Under the pieces are notes generated by a model that saw nothing but the letters and a program-made list of their open reading frames with translations, had not been told where the DNA came from and made no database searches. A stretch of 42,696 bases of DNA from the NCBI GenBank assembly GCA_964537955.1, contig CAZICY010000013.1:1-42696 (forward strand). Direction: 5' to 3'. Within the stretch, counting starts at the first letter, position 1; each line of letters begins with the position of its first letter. The position numbers and the translations under genes were made by a program. Below are positions 1-8,916 of this stretch, one piece after another. The DNA is from Mxb001 sp964537955. GTDB lineage: Bacteria > Actinomycetota > Actinomycetes > S36-B12.

Positions 1-2
1 AC

Positions 3-362
3 TCGTGCACCTCAGCCGCTCTCACCAGCCTGACGCTCAATGCTCCATCCACGCGCGGGCCGATCCGCGTCGCGGACTTCTTCCAACTCGGCCGCAATTC
101 GGCGGTGGGTGCCTACACGATCACGGTCACGGCGACGAATGTCTACGGCAACAGCGCGACCGCACGCGGCACGGTCTACCTCACATCCGACTTCATCTCA
201 CAGCTGACCATGTCGCAGCAGGCTGCCAAGGATGCCAAGGAGGTGCCTCCGACGCTGGCCAAGCTCGATGCCCAGGAGTGCGCGGCCGGACAGATCTCGG
301 GGCAGACGCCCTGGGGCACGTGCGCTAATGGGGTCTGGACCCCGAAGAAGGGCACCGGCTAG
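3..362 (+). CDS. C-terminal fragment of a secreted Ig-like/PKD-type protein (partial)
   Basis: The frame is open from the window edge to a TAG stop, so the N-terminus lies outside. About 119 residues are visible. The middle part (GAYTITVTATNVYGNSA, followed by an alternating hydrophobic GTVYL strand) has the typical last two beta-strands of a PKD or bacterial Ig-like domain. After it comes a Lys/Ala/Gln-rich linker and a C-terminal stretch with two Cys (QECAAG and GTCANG) that could form a disulphide. No membrane anchor or LPXTG sorting signal is seen at the C-terminus, so a released extracellular protein is more likely than a wall-anchored one. The function is unknown. It lies upstream of glyA on the same strand, with a 108-base gap that probably carries the glyA promoter. 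Confidence 0.6.
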   Translation, partial: SCTSAALTSLTLNAPSTRGPIRVADFFQLGRNSAVGAYTITVTATNVYGNSATARGTVYLTSDFISQLTMSQQAAKDAKEVPPTLAKLDAQECAAGQISGQTPWGTCANGVWTPKKGTG

Positions 363-403
363 TCCTCTCGCGTCGCGCACGAGCCCACCAGGCACAAGGG
401 TCG

Positions 404-409
404 TAGACT
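404..409 (+). promoter_or_regulatory. Candidate -10 box for glyA (TAGACT)
   Basis: TAGACT fits the actinobacterial TANNNT -10 consensus and lies 61 bases before the GTG of glyA, leaving a leader of roughly 55 bases. No convincing -35 is seen. A GAAGGGGAG Shine-Dalgarno stretch is at 456-464. The leader is too short for a glycine riboswitch and I saw no such structure. Confidence 0.35.
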
Positions 410-470
410 CGCCCGGGTCGGCCCCACGCAGTCAGGATGTGCGGGCCGGCTTGGCGAAGGGGAGTGCGCG

Positions 471-1745
471 GTGGGTAGCGACACGTTCTGGGGCCCGGAC
501 TTCGGGCAGTTGCAGCATGAGGATCCCGAGATCGCGGGCATCCTGCTGTCCGAGCTCGAGCGCGCCCGCGGCGGCCTGCAGCTCATCGCGAGCGAGAACT
601 TCACCTCGCCCGCGGTCCTCGCCGCCCTCGGCTCGACCCTGAGCAACAAGTACGCCGAGGGCTACCCGGGCAAGCGCTACTACGGCGGATGCGCGGAGGT
701 CGACAAGGCCGAGATCATCGGCATCGAGCGCGCCAAGGAGCTCTTCGGCGCCGAGCACGCCAACCTCCAGCCGCACAGCGGCGCGAGCGCCAACCTCGCG
801 GCGTACGGCGCCTTCGTCAAGCCGGGCGAGACCGTGCTCGCGATGAGCCTGCCGCACGGCGGCCACCTGACTCACGGATCCAAGGTCAACTTCTCGGGCA
901 AGTGGTTCGAGGTCGTGTCCTACGGCGTGCGCGAGGACACCGAGACCATCGACTACGACGAGGTCCGCTCGATCGCCCAGAAGCACAGGCCGCGGCTCAT
1001 CATCGCCGGCGCGACGGCCTACCCCCGCCTCATCGACTTCGCGGCCTTCCGCGAGATCGCCGACGAGGTCGGCGCGATTCTCATGGTGGACGCGGCGCAC
1101 TTCATCGGCCTCGTCGCCGGCAAGGCCATCCCCAGTCCCGTGCCCTACGCCGACGTCGTCACCTTCACGACGCACAAGGTCCTGCGCGGCCCGCGCGGCG
1201 GCATGATCCTCGCCAAGGCCGAGCACGCCGCGGCGATCGACAAGGCTGTCTTCCCGATGATGCAGGGCGGCCCCCTCATGCACGCCGTCGCGGCCAAGGC
1301 GGTCGCGCTGAAGGAGGCGAGTACGCCTGAGTACCAGGCGTACGCCGCCCAGGTGATTCGCAATGCGCAAGCGCTCACGTCGACGCTGGCCGCCGAGGGC
1401 ATGCGCCCGGTGAGCGGGGGCACCGACACCCATCTCGCGCTCATCGACCTGCGCGGCATCGACGTCACCGGCGCGGACGCGGAGGCCCGCTCCGATGCTG
1501 CCCGCATCACCCTCAACAAGAACGCCATCCCCTACGACCCCCAGCCGCCCGCGGTCGCCTCGGGCATCCGGGTGGGTACTCCCTCGGTGACCACCCAGGG
1601 CATGGGAGAGGCCGAGATGGCTGAGATCGGCCGGCTCATCGCCCGGGCGGTCAAGGACCCCGCCAGTGCCGCCGAGGTCGCGCAGGAGGTCTCCGCCCTC
1701 GTGCGCCGCTTCCCCGCCTACGCCGAGGCTCCGGTCGGGGTCTAG
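471..1745 (+). CDS. glyA: Serine hydroxymethyltransferase
   Basis: This PLP enzyme interconverts serine plus tetrahydrofolate and glycine plus 5,10-methylene-tetrahydrofolate in the cytosol, feeding one-carbon metabolism. The 424-residue length is normal. Family signatures are LIASENF near residue 45, KYAEGYPGKRYYGG around 65-77, and the cofactor Lys236 inside TTHKVLRGPRGG. VDAAHFIGLVAG holds the Asp that pairs with the pyridine nitrogen and the His that stacks on it. The GTG start is chosen because GAAGGGGAG lies 7 bases upstream and the protein then begins at the expected distance from the first helix. The next gene (WecA-like) starts 6 bases after the stop, so the two are probably cotranscribed. 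In this lifestyle glycine and C1 supply could link to C2 assimilation, but that is inference. Confidence 0.97.
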   Translation: MGSDTFWGPDFGQLQHEDPEIAGILLSELERARGGLQLIASENFTSPAVLAALGSTLSNKYAEGYPGKRYYGGCAEVDKAEIIGIERAKELFGAEHANLQPHSGASANLAAYGAFVKPGETVLAMSLPHGGHLTHGSKVNFSGKWFEVVSYGVREDTETIDYDEVRSIAQKHRPRLIIAGATAYPRLIDFAAFREIADEVGAILMVDAAHFIGLVAGKAIPSPVPYADVVTFTTHKVLRGPRGGMILAKAEHAAAIDKAVFPMMQGGPLMHAVAAKAVALKEASTPEYQAYAAQVIRNAQALTSTLAAEGMRPVSGGTDTHLALIDLRGIDVTGADAEARSDAARITLNKNAIPYDPQPPAVASGIRVGTPSVTTQGMGEAEMAEIGRLIARAVKDPASAAEVAQEVSALVRRFPAYAEAPVGV

Positions 1746-1751
1746 GCGCCT

Positions 1752-2879
1752 GTGCGCGAATACCTCCTCTGCCTCGTCGCGGCCGCGGCCGTGACGTATC
1801 TGGTGACCCCGCTGGCGCGCTCGCTCGCGCTGCGCTGGGGGGCCATGGCTGAGGTGCGCGACCGCGACGTGCACGACGAGCCCACGCCGCGCCTCGGCGG
1901 ACTCGCCATGCTCGCGGGCCTGTGCGCCGGCCTGCTGCTCGCGAGCAAGCTGCCGCAGATGGGATCGGTCTTCCAGGTCGGCGATAGTCCCGCGCTGGCG
2001 CTGCTCAGCGGCGCCGCGATCATCGTCGTGCTGGGGCTGATCGACGACCGCTGGGGTCTCGCGGCGCCCACCAAGCTGGCAGGGCAGGTGCTCGCGGCCG
2101 CGGTGATGGCACTGCAGGGCATCTCCATCATCTGGCTGCCCTTCGGCGGGACGCTCGTCCTCGACCCCGTCACCAGCGTGCTGCTCACGGTGCTCGTCGT
2201 CCTGGTGTGCATCAACGCCATCAACATGGTCGACGGCCTCGACGGCCTCGCGGCCGGGATCGTCGCGGTGGCGGCCCTGGCGTTCTTTGCCTACTCCTAC
2301 CTGCTCTCGGTGGAGGTGGGCTTCGAGCGGGCCACGATGGCGACGCTCGTGTCCGCGCTGCTCGTGGGCATGTGCCTGGGCTTCCTGCCCTACAACGTCT
2401 TCCCGGCCCGCATCTTCATGGGCGACACGGGCTCCATGCTCCTGGGATTCCTCCTTGCCGCGAGCATCATCACGCTGTCCGGCCAGATCGATCCCGCCGC
2501 TATCGAAGGCGGCACCCTGCTCCCGGCGCTGCTGCCGATCCTGCTGCCGCTCGCCGTGCTCGTGCTGCCCCTACTCGATCTCGGCCTCGCCGTCCTGAGG
2601 CGCACGCGCAAGGGTCGCTCGCCCTTCGCCCCCGACAAGCAGCACCTTCATCACCGACTGCTCGAGATGGGTCACTCGCAGCGTCGCACGGTGCTGCTCA
2701 TGTACGCGTGGACGGCCGTGGTTGCCGGCACTGCCGTCGCCCTCGCCTTCATCCCGGTCGCCTACGCGCTGCTGCTCCTCATCGCCGGGTCGCTCGCGGT
2801 GCTCTTCGCGGCGCTGCGCCCCGACGGCTCGCGGCCGGCTGGCTCGAGGCAGGGCCAGCGGACGGGCACCGGGGGGTAG
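1752..2879 (+). CDS. WecA/MraY-family undecaprenyl-phosphate glycosyl-1-phosphate transferase
   Basis: A polytopic membrane enzyme of 375 residues that would transfer a sugar-1-phosphate (N-acetylglucosamine-1-phosphate in the actinobacterial WecA group) from UDP-sugar to a polyprenyl phosphate, the first step of arabinogalactan, teichoic acid or other wall-glycan linkage units. Visible signatures are DEPTPRLGG after the first helix, the catalytic NMVDGLDGLAAG loop, FMGDTGSMLLGF, and the basic HLHHRLLEMGHS loop. About ten hydrophobic segments are present. The tail after the last helix is polar (RPDGSRPAGS). The start is GTG at 1752, 6 bases after glyA. The position just upstream of the atp operon is, from memory, common in Actinobacteria. 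MraY itself is less likely because there is no mur/fts cluster and the cytoplasmic loops are of the WecA type. Confidence 0.88.
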   Translation: MREYLLCLVAAAAVTYLVTPLARSLALRWGAMAEVRDRDVHDEPTPRLGGLAMLAGLCAGLLLASKLPQMGSVFQVGDSPALALLSGAAIIVVLGLIDDRWGLAAPTKLAGQVLAAAVMALQGISIIWLPFGGTLVLDPVTSVLLTVLVVLVCINAINMVDGLDGLAAGIVAVAALAFFAYSYLLSVEVGFERATMATLVSALLVGMCLGFLPYNVFPARIFMGDTGSMLLGFLLAASIITLSGQIDPAAIEGGTLLPALLPILLPLAVLVLPLLDLGLAVLRRTRKGRSPFAPDKQHLHHRLLEMGHSQRRTVLLMYAWTAVVAGTAVALAFIPVAYALLLLIAGSLAVLFAALRPDGSRPAGSRQGQRTGTGG

Positions 2880-2910
2880 GGCCCGGAGGTGCGCCCCGGC
2901 GCCGGGTAGA

Positions 2911-2916
2911 TAGCGT
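2911..2916 (+). promoter_or_regulatory. Candidate -10 box of the atp operon (TAGCGT)
   Basis: TAGCGT (within TAGATAGCGT) is the only TANNNT in the 64-base gap between the WecA-like gene and atpI. Transcription would start near 2923. A GGGAGGGG ribosome site lies at 2933-2940, followed by ATG 2944. No clear -35 is seen. Confidence 0.4.
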
Positions 2917-2943
2917 GAGGGCAGTCGTCTCCGGGAGGGGTGC

Positions 2944-3363
2944 ATGCCGTCCATCGACCGCCTGGTCCTGCGGGTCTCCATACCCGTGACCGTGGCCGTG
3001 GGCGTGATCGCGGGCGTCATCGGCGCCCTCGTGGCCGCCGACCCCGGCAAGGCCGTCCTCGGAGCTGCCATCGGCACGGTCATCGTGGTGGCGTTCTTCA
3101 CCGTGGGACAGGTGGTCGTGGGGGCCGTGCTGCGCAATGCCCCCCAGATGGCCATGTCGGTGGCCCTGATGGTCTACCTGCTCAAGATCGGCGTCCTGTT
3201 CATCTTCATCATCCTGTTCCAGGGGACGACGGCGTTCGACACGAGGGTCTTCGCCCTCACCATCGTCGCCTGCACCCTCGCCTGGACCATTGCGGAGGTG
3301 TGGATCTTCGCCCGGACCAAGGTGCTCTACGTCGATCCGGACCAGGAGAGGCCGAAGCTATGA
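2944..3363 (+). CDS. atpI: AtpI-like membrane protein of the ATP synthase operon
   Basis: A 139-residue protein with four predicted membrane helices (about residues 9-28, 34-58, 68-95 and 100-125) and short loops, typical of ATP synthase protein I. In other bacteria AtpI helps assemble the c-ring; it is not part of the finished enzyme. Sequence conservation in this family is low, so the call rests on size, topology and the first place in a complete atp operon. The ATG has a strong GGGAGGGG site 4-10 bases upstream. Its stop overlaps the next start as ATGA, indicating translational coupling with the AtpZ-like gene. Confidence 0.75.
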   Translation: MPSIDRLVLRVSIPVTVAVGVIAGVIGALVAADPGKAVLGAAIGTVIVVAFFTVGQVVVGAVLRNAPQMAMSVALMVYLLKIGVLFIFIILFQGTTAFDTRVFALTIVACTLAWTIAEVWIFARTKVLYVDPDQERPKL

Positions 3364-3671
3364 GGTTCCGTGGTGCGCGCGTGACGGATGAGGCAGTCGT
3401 CAGGGAGGGCTGGAACACCGCCAATACGGCCTGGATCATCGTCAGCCATCTCCTCACCGGCATCCTTCTCTACGCCGGGCTCGGCTGGCTGCTCTCCCTC
3501 TGGCTGGGGAACGCCCCCCTCCTTGTCGCGGCGGGCGCCCTGATCGGTATGTTCCTATCGCTGTATCTCGTCCATCGCCGCATTGAGGCGTCCGCCCCCG
3601 GAGAGGATCAGGCCGTGCCCGACCGTGCGACCCGCATCCTGCGCGCTCACCGCCGGGGAGGCGCTGCGTGA
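3360..3671 (+). CDS. AtpZ-like small membrane protein (F0F1-ATPase associated)
   Basis: A 103-residue protein with a basic N-terminus, two membrane helices (about residues 27-47 and 53-69) and a polar, basic tail. The layout WIIVSHLLTGILLYAGLGWL, a short loop, then a second helix fits the AtpZ/putative F0F1-ATPase subunit family. In alkaliphilic bacilli AtpZ with AtpI has been proposed to move Mg2+ or Ca2+ or to aid assembly; the role here is inferred. The ATG at 3360 overlaps the atpI stop (ATGA), and its own stop overlaps the atpB GTG start (GTGA). It is tightly coupled on both sides. Order here is AtpI-like then AtpZ-like. Confidence 0.65.
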   Translation: MRFRGARVTDEAVVREGWNTANTAWIIVSHLLTGILLYAGLGWLLSLWLGNAPLLVAAGALIGMFLSLYLVHRRIEASAPGEDQAVPDRATRILRAHRRGGAA

Positions 3672-4495
3672 GCCTTGTCGCCGCTGGCAGCATCAACTGC
3701 CACTTCGAGAATGCCGACAACCCCTGCGGGTTCCCCGCGCCGGGCACCGGCATCTTCTTCTACGACAACCTCGTGTCTTTCAACATCTTCGGCTTTGACT
3801 TCGGCATCAACAAGGTGACGATCCTCATGGCCATCTCGGTCGTCTTGGTCCTGGGCTTCTTCCTCTACGCCTTCCGCAAGCCGCAGATCGTGCCCCGGGG
3901 CGCCCAGAACCTCGGCGAGACCGGATATCTCTTCATCCGCGACGGCATTGCCCGCGACGTCATCGGCAAGGAGGGCGACAAGTTCGTCCCCTTCCTCTTC
4001 TCGTTCTTCTTCCTCATCTGGGTCTTCAACTTCCTCGGGGTCGTCCCCTTCGTCAACTTCCCCGTCACGAGCGTCTTCGCCATCCCCGTGGCCTTTGCGC
4101 TCATCGTCTACTTCACGTGGGTGCCTCTGGGCATCTACCGCCAGGGCTTCGTTGGCTTCTTCAAGGGCATGCTCTTCCCGCCCGGCGTGCCCAAGCCCAT
4201 GTACGTGCTCCTGGCGCCCATCGAGTTCATCTCCAACATCATCGTCCGACCGTTCACCCACGCGGTCCGACTCTTCGCCAACATGTTCGCGGGGCACCTG
4301 CTTCTCGCGACCTTCAGCATCGCGGCGTTCTACCTCCTGAGTTTCACCGTCATCGGCATCCTCGGGGCGGCTGCCTCGTTCACGATGGCAGTGGCAATGA
4401 CGGGCTTCGAGCTCCTCATCCAGGCACTCCAGGCCTACATCTTCACCCTGCTCACCGCGGTCTACATCAGCGGTGCGCTGCACGCGGAGCACTGA
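3668..4495 (+). CDS. atpB: F0F1 ATP synthase subunit a
   Basis: Subunit a forms the proton half-channels beside the c-ring. The 275-residue protein has a periplasmic N-terminal part with two Cys (INCHF and NPCGF), then five to six helices. The essential Arg sits in THAVRLFANMFAGHLL (about residue 200), and the last helices carry the conserved FELLIQALQAYIFTLLTAVYI block. The start is GTG 3668, overlapping the previous stop (GTGA), which is the only start close to the first conserved block. The next gene, atpE, is separated by 100 bases that contain a hairpin. Confidence 0.96.
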   Translation: MSLVAAGSINCHFENADNPCGFPAPGTGIFFYDNLVSFNIFGFDFGINKVTILMAISVVLVLGFFLYAFRKPQIVPRGAQNLGETGYLFIRDGIARDVIGKEGDKFVPFLFSFFFLIWVFNFLGVVPFVNFPVTSVFAIPVAFALIVYFTWVPLGIYRQGFVGFFKGMLFPPGVPKPMYVLLAPIEFISNIIVRPFTHAVRLFANMFAGHLLLATFSIAAFYLLSFTVIGILGAAASFTMAVAMTGFELLIQALQAYIFTLLTAVYISGALHAEH

Positions 4496-4554
4496 GATCA
4501 ACGCACGGACCAGCACCACCACGCACCGTCCGCTCGACAACTGAATCCCCCAGA

Positions 4555-4574
4555 CCGGCAGACCAGACTGCCGG
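4555..4574 (+). promoter_or_regulatory. Intercistronic hairpin between atpB and atpE
   Basis: CCGGCAG - ACCAGA - CTGCCGG forms a perfect 7-base-pair stem with a 6-base loop, ending 21 bases before the atpE start. It lacks a U-tract and transcription must continue into atpE, so a terminator is unlikely. A role in mRNA stability, processing or raising subunit c translation is inferred; in E. coli the atpB-atpE intercistronic region is known to enhance atpE translation. Confidence 0.5.
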
Positions 4575-4595
4575 CCCGGACACGAAGGAAATGAC

Positions 4596-4823
4596 ATGTC
4601 ACTGCTCGCTGAGCTCTCCGGCTCGATCGGCTCCGTCGGCTATGGCCTCGCGGCTATCGGCCCGGGCGTCGGCATCGGCATCATCTTCGGCCAGGGCGTC
4701 CAGGCGATCGCTCGCCAGCCCGAGGCCTACGGCGTCATTCGCCAGAACATGCTGCTGGGCTTCGCCCTCGCTGAGGCGCTCGCCCTCATCGGCTTCGTCG
4801 TCCCGTTCGTCTACGGCACCTGA
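4596..4823 (+). CDS. atpE: F0F1 ATP synthase subunit c
   Basis: A 75-residue hairpin of two membrane helices that builds the rotor ring. Helix 1 carries the Gly-rich packing motif GPGVGIGIIFGQG, the polar loop is ARQPE, and helix 2 carries the proton-binding Glu60 in ALAEALAL. No Na+-type ligand set (Gln in helix 1 plus Ser/Thr next to Glu) is evident, so proton coupling is expected. A GAAGGAA site lies 7-13 bases before the ATG. The gene is preceded by the 100-base spacer with the hairpin, consistent with a need for many copies of c per complex. Confidence 0.97.
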   Translation: MSLLAELSGSIGSVGYGLAAIGPGVGIGIIFGQGVQAIARQPEAYGVIRQNMLLGFALAEALALIGFVVPFVYGT

Positions 4824-4834
4824 TCGGGTCTTCC

Positions 4835-5410
4835 GTGTCGAACTTCATCACGGGTCAGATCCTCGCCGCCGCGAGCACTGACGAACCGATGCCGAGTGTC
4901 CTGGCAGTCCCGCTAGACAAGTTGGTCGTGGGCCTGCTGGCGTTCTTCATCGTCTTCGGCGTGCTCGCCAAGGTCGCGCTGCCCAAGATCAAGGCAGCCC
5001 TCGAGGCCCGCACCGAGGCCATCGAGGGCGGCCTGCGCAAGGCCGAGGAGGCTCAGGCCGAGGCTCAGCGCGCCCTCGAGGAGTACCGCGCAGCGCTCGC
5101 GTCGGCCCGCGAGGAAGCGGCCGCCATCCGCACGCAAGCTCAGGCCGATCGCGCCGCGATCGTCGAGGAGGCGCGCGCTGAGGCGCGAGCCGCCGCAGCA
5201 GCGGTCACGGCCCAGGCCGAGGCCCAGCTCGCGGCCGAGCGCGCGCAGGCGACTTCGCAGCTCACCCGACAGGTGGGAGAGGTGGCCGTGGCGCTCGCGG
5301 GCAAGGTGGTGGGGCAGACCCTCACCGACGATGCGCGCGTCAAGGCGACCGTCGATTCCTTCCTCAGCGACCTGGAATCCCAGGTCGCGCAGCGGGAGGC
5401 GGGTCGCTGA
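4835..5410 (+). CDS. atpF: F0F1 ATP synthase subunit b
   Basis: The peripheral stalk subunit, 191 residues. One membrane helix (about residues 28-48, LDKLVVGLLAFFIVFGVLAKV) is followed by a long Ala/Glu/Arg coiled coil to about residue 160, as expected for b. The start is GTG 4835, 11 bases after the atpE stop. The stop overlaps the atpH start as TGATG. Here b and delta are separate genes, unlike in mycobacteria where a b-delta fusion exists. Confidence 0.95.
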   Translation: MSNFITGQILAAASTDEPMPSVLAVPLDKLVVGLLAFFIVFGVLAKVALPKIKAALEARTEAIEGGLRKAEEAQAEAQRALEEYRAALASAREEAAAIRTQAQADRAAIVEEARAEARAAAAAVTAQAEAQLAAERAQATSQLTRQVGEVAVALAGKVVGQTLTDDARVKATVDSFLSDLESQVAQREAGR

Positions 5411-6219
5411 TGCTGGGTGCGAGTCGTAGCAGCCTTTCGGAGCTCTCCGACTGGCTCGATGGCCAGCGTGGCGCCGAGGGACTTGCCGGTCTCCCGGCCG
5501 AGCTCTTCTCGGTTGCTGATCTACTCGATCGCGAGAAGACGCTGCGCACGGCCCTCGCCGACTCTGGTCAATCGGCCGACTCGCGCTCCGAGCTCGCCGC
5601 GTCGCTGCTGGCGTCGCGGGTCAGCCCGCTCACCCTGCAGGTCGTGCAGGAGGCAGTACGCCGCCGCTGGTCGTCGGATGATGACTTCCTCGCCGGGATC
5701 GAGAGCCTCGCCGACCAGGCAGCCTTCATGGTGGCCGACGCGGCCGGGGATCTCGACGCGACGGAGGACGAGATCTTCCGCTTCGGGCGCGCGATCGACT
5801 CCTCACCGGACCTGCAGATGGCCCTCACCGATCCCTCCCTGTCCGCCCAGGCCAAGGCAGGCATCGTGGAGGACCTCCTGCGCGATCGCTCGACCGCAAC
5901 CACCCGGCTCGTGCTCGGCTACTCCGTGGGCCATCTCCACGGTCGCCGGATCGATGCCGTCGTCGACGACCTCGCCGAGGCGGCCGCGCGACAGCGTCAG
6001 CGGATCGTCGCCGAGGTGCGCGTCGCGCAGCCGCTCGATGCGGAGCAGGAGCGGCGCCTCGCCGAGGCGCTCAGCGCCCTCAAGGGACGCCGGGTCCGCC
6101 TCAATGTCGCGATCGATCCCGCCGTCCTCGGCGGAGTCCACGTCACCGTGGGCGACGAGGTGATCGACGGCACAGTCTCAGCACGACTCGAACAAGCCCG
6201 GCGCACGATGCTCGGCTGA
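5410..6219 (+). CDS. atpH: F0F1 ATP synthase subunit delta
   Basis: Delta connects the b stalk to the top of the alpha3beta3 head. The protein has 269 residues, longer than the E. coli subunit (177) but normal for Actinobacteria, where an extra N-terminal part precedes the six-helix domain. The C-terminal half has the usual RQRIVAEVRVAQPL segment and a terminal VHVTVGDEVIDGTVSARLEQAR block. It is coupled to atpF by a one-base overlap (TGATG). An 88-base gap with short tandem repeats separates it from atpA. Confidence 0.93.
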   Translation: MLGASRSSLSELSDWLDGQRGAEGLAGLPAELFSVADLLDREKTLRTALADSGQSADSRSELAASLLASRVSPLTLQVVQEAVRRRWSSDDDFLAGIESLADQAAFMVADAAGDLDATEDEIFRFGRAIDSSPDLQMALTDPSLSAQAKAGIVEDLLRDRSTATTRLVLGYSVGHLHGRRIDAVVDDLAEAAARQRQRIVAEVRVAQPLDAEQERRLAEALSALKGRRVRLNVAIDPAVLGGVHVTVGDEVIDGTVSARLEQARRTMLG

Positions 6220-6223
6220 TCGG

Positions 6224-6259
6224 CACACACCTAGTCACACACCCAGTCACACAGTCAGG
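6224..6259 (+). repeat. Three imperfect 12-base tandem repeats before atpA
   Basis: CACACACCTAGT, CACACACCCAGT and CACACAGTCAGG follow each other directly after the atpH stop. The first two differ at one base. They lie in the atpA leader, upstream of an AAGAAGGAG ribosome site. The function is unknown. Slippage or a regulatory binding site are both possible. Confidence 0.6.
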
Positions 6260-6307
6260 CAAGCGAAAGATGTCGCCGAGAGCGACCGAAGAAGGAGAGC
6301 AGGCACC

Positions 6308-7942
<1,635 letters not shown>

Positions 7943-7964
7943 GCGAGGGTCAGGGAGAGACGTC

Positions 7965-8873
7965 ATGGGTGCGCAGCTGAGGGTCTTCCGCCGACGGATT
8001 CGCTCCGTCCAGGCGACGAAGAAGATCACCAAGGCCATGGAGCTGATCGCGTCGTCACGCATCGTGAAGGCGCAGCAGCGCCTCGAGGCGTCCACGCCGT
8101 ACCTCATCCAGCTCACCCAGGCCGTCTCCGCCGCGGCGAGCCACGCCAGCGACATCGGCAATCACCCGCTGGTCCGGGCGCCTGAGGTGCGCGATCGCGC
8201 GGCGGTGCTGGTTGTCACCGCCGACCGCGGTCTTGCCGGTGCGTACTCCGCCAACGCCATCCGCGAGGCGGCAGCGCTCACCCGCCTGCTCAATGAGCAG
8301 GGCCTCGACGTGACCCCCTACGTCGTCGGCCGCAAGGGCGTCGCGTGGTACCGCTTCCGCGGCATCCCGATGGGCGGGCAGTACACCGGCTTCACCGACC
8401 AGCCGACATACGCCGACGCCCGCAGGATCGGCGACGACCTCCTGCAGGCATTCCTCACGCCCGAGTCCGAGGGTGGCATCGACGAGATCCACATCGTCTA
8501 CACGCACTTCGTCAACATGGCCGTGCAGCAGGTGCGCGTGCGCCGGGTGCTGCCGCTCGAGATCGTCGACGAGGTCGTGGAGACCAAGTCGGGGGAGTCC
8601 CTGCCCTTCCCGCTCTACGAGTTCGAGCCCGGCGCAGACACCGTCCTCGACGCCCTGCTGCCCCGCTACATCGACCACGCCGTCTACACCGCGCTGCTCA
8701 TGTCGGCCGCCTCAGAGCATGCGGCCCGACGTCGTGCGATGAAGTCCGCGACGGACAACGCCGAGGACCTCATCCGCTCCCTGACCCGGCAGGCCAACCA
8801 GGCCCGCCAGGCCGAGATCACCCAGGAGATCAGCGAGATCGTCGGCGGGGCCGACGCCCTCGCCTCCGCGTAG
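7965..8873 (+). CDS. atpG: F0F1 ATP synthase subunit gamma
   Basis: The central rotor shaft, 302 residues. The N-terminal helix (RVFRRRIRSVQATKKITKAMELIASS) and C-terminal helix (ARRRAMKSATDNAEDLI) form the coiled coil that turns inside the head, and the middle Rossmann-like part holds VVTADRGLAGAYSAN. The gene starts 22 bases after atpA with a GGGAGAG site. Nothing unusual is seen. Confidence 0.96.
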   Translation: MGAQLRVFRRRIRSVQATKKITKAMELIASSRIVKAQQRLEASTPYLIQLTQAVSAAASHASDIGNHPLVRAPEVRDRAAVLVVTADRGLAGAYSANAIREAAALTRLLNEQGLDVTPYVVGRKGVAWYRFRGIPMGGQYTGFTDQPTYADARRIGDDLLQAFLTPESEGGIDEIHIVYTHFVNMAVQQVRVRRVLPLEIVDEVVETKSGESLPFPLYEFEPGADTVLDALLPRYIDHAVYTALLMSAASEHAARRRAMKSATDNAEDLIRSLTRQANQARQAEITQEISEIVGGADALASA

Positions 8874-8916
8874 ACCCCGCTAGCCGACCGCACGAACCGA
8901 AGGAAAGAGGAACGAC

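Noticed and set aside
363..470. Glycine riboswitch upstream of glyA
   Set aside because: The leader after the likely -10 is only about 55 bases and shows no paired glycine-aptamer architecture.
432..1874. A 480-codon minus-strand frame opposite glyA
   Set aside because: Its translation is Arg/Asp/His-rich and repetitive, with no known domain; glyA on the plus strand explains the region.
4555..4574. Intrinsic terminator between atpB and atpE
   Set aside because: There is no U-rich tract after the stem and the essential subunit c and six further operon genes lie downstream.
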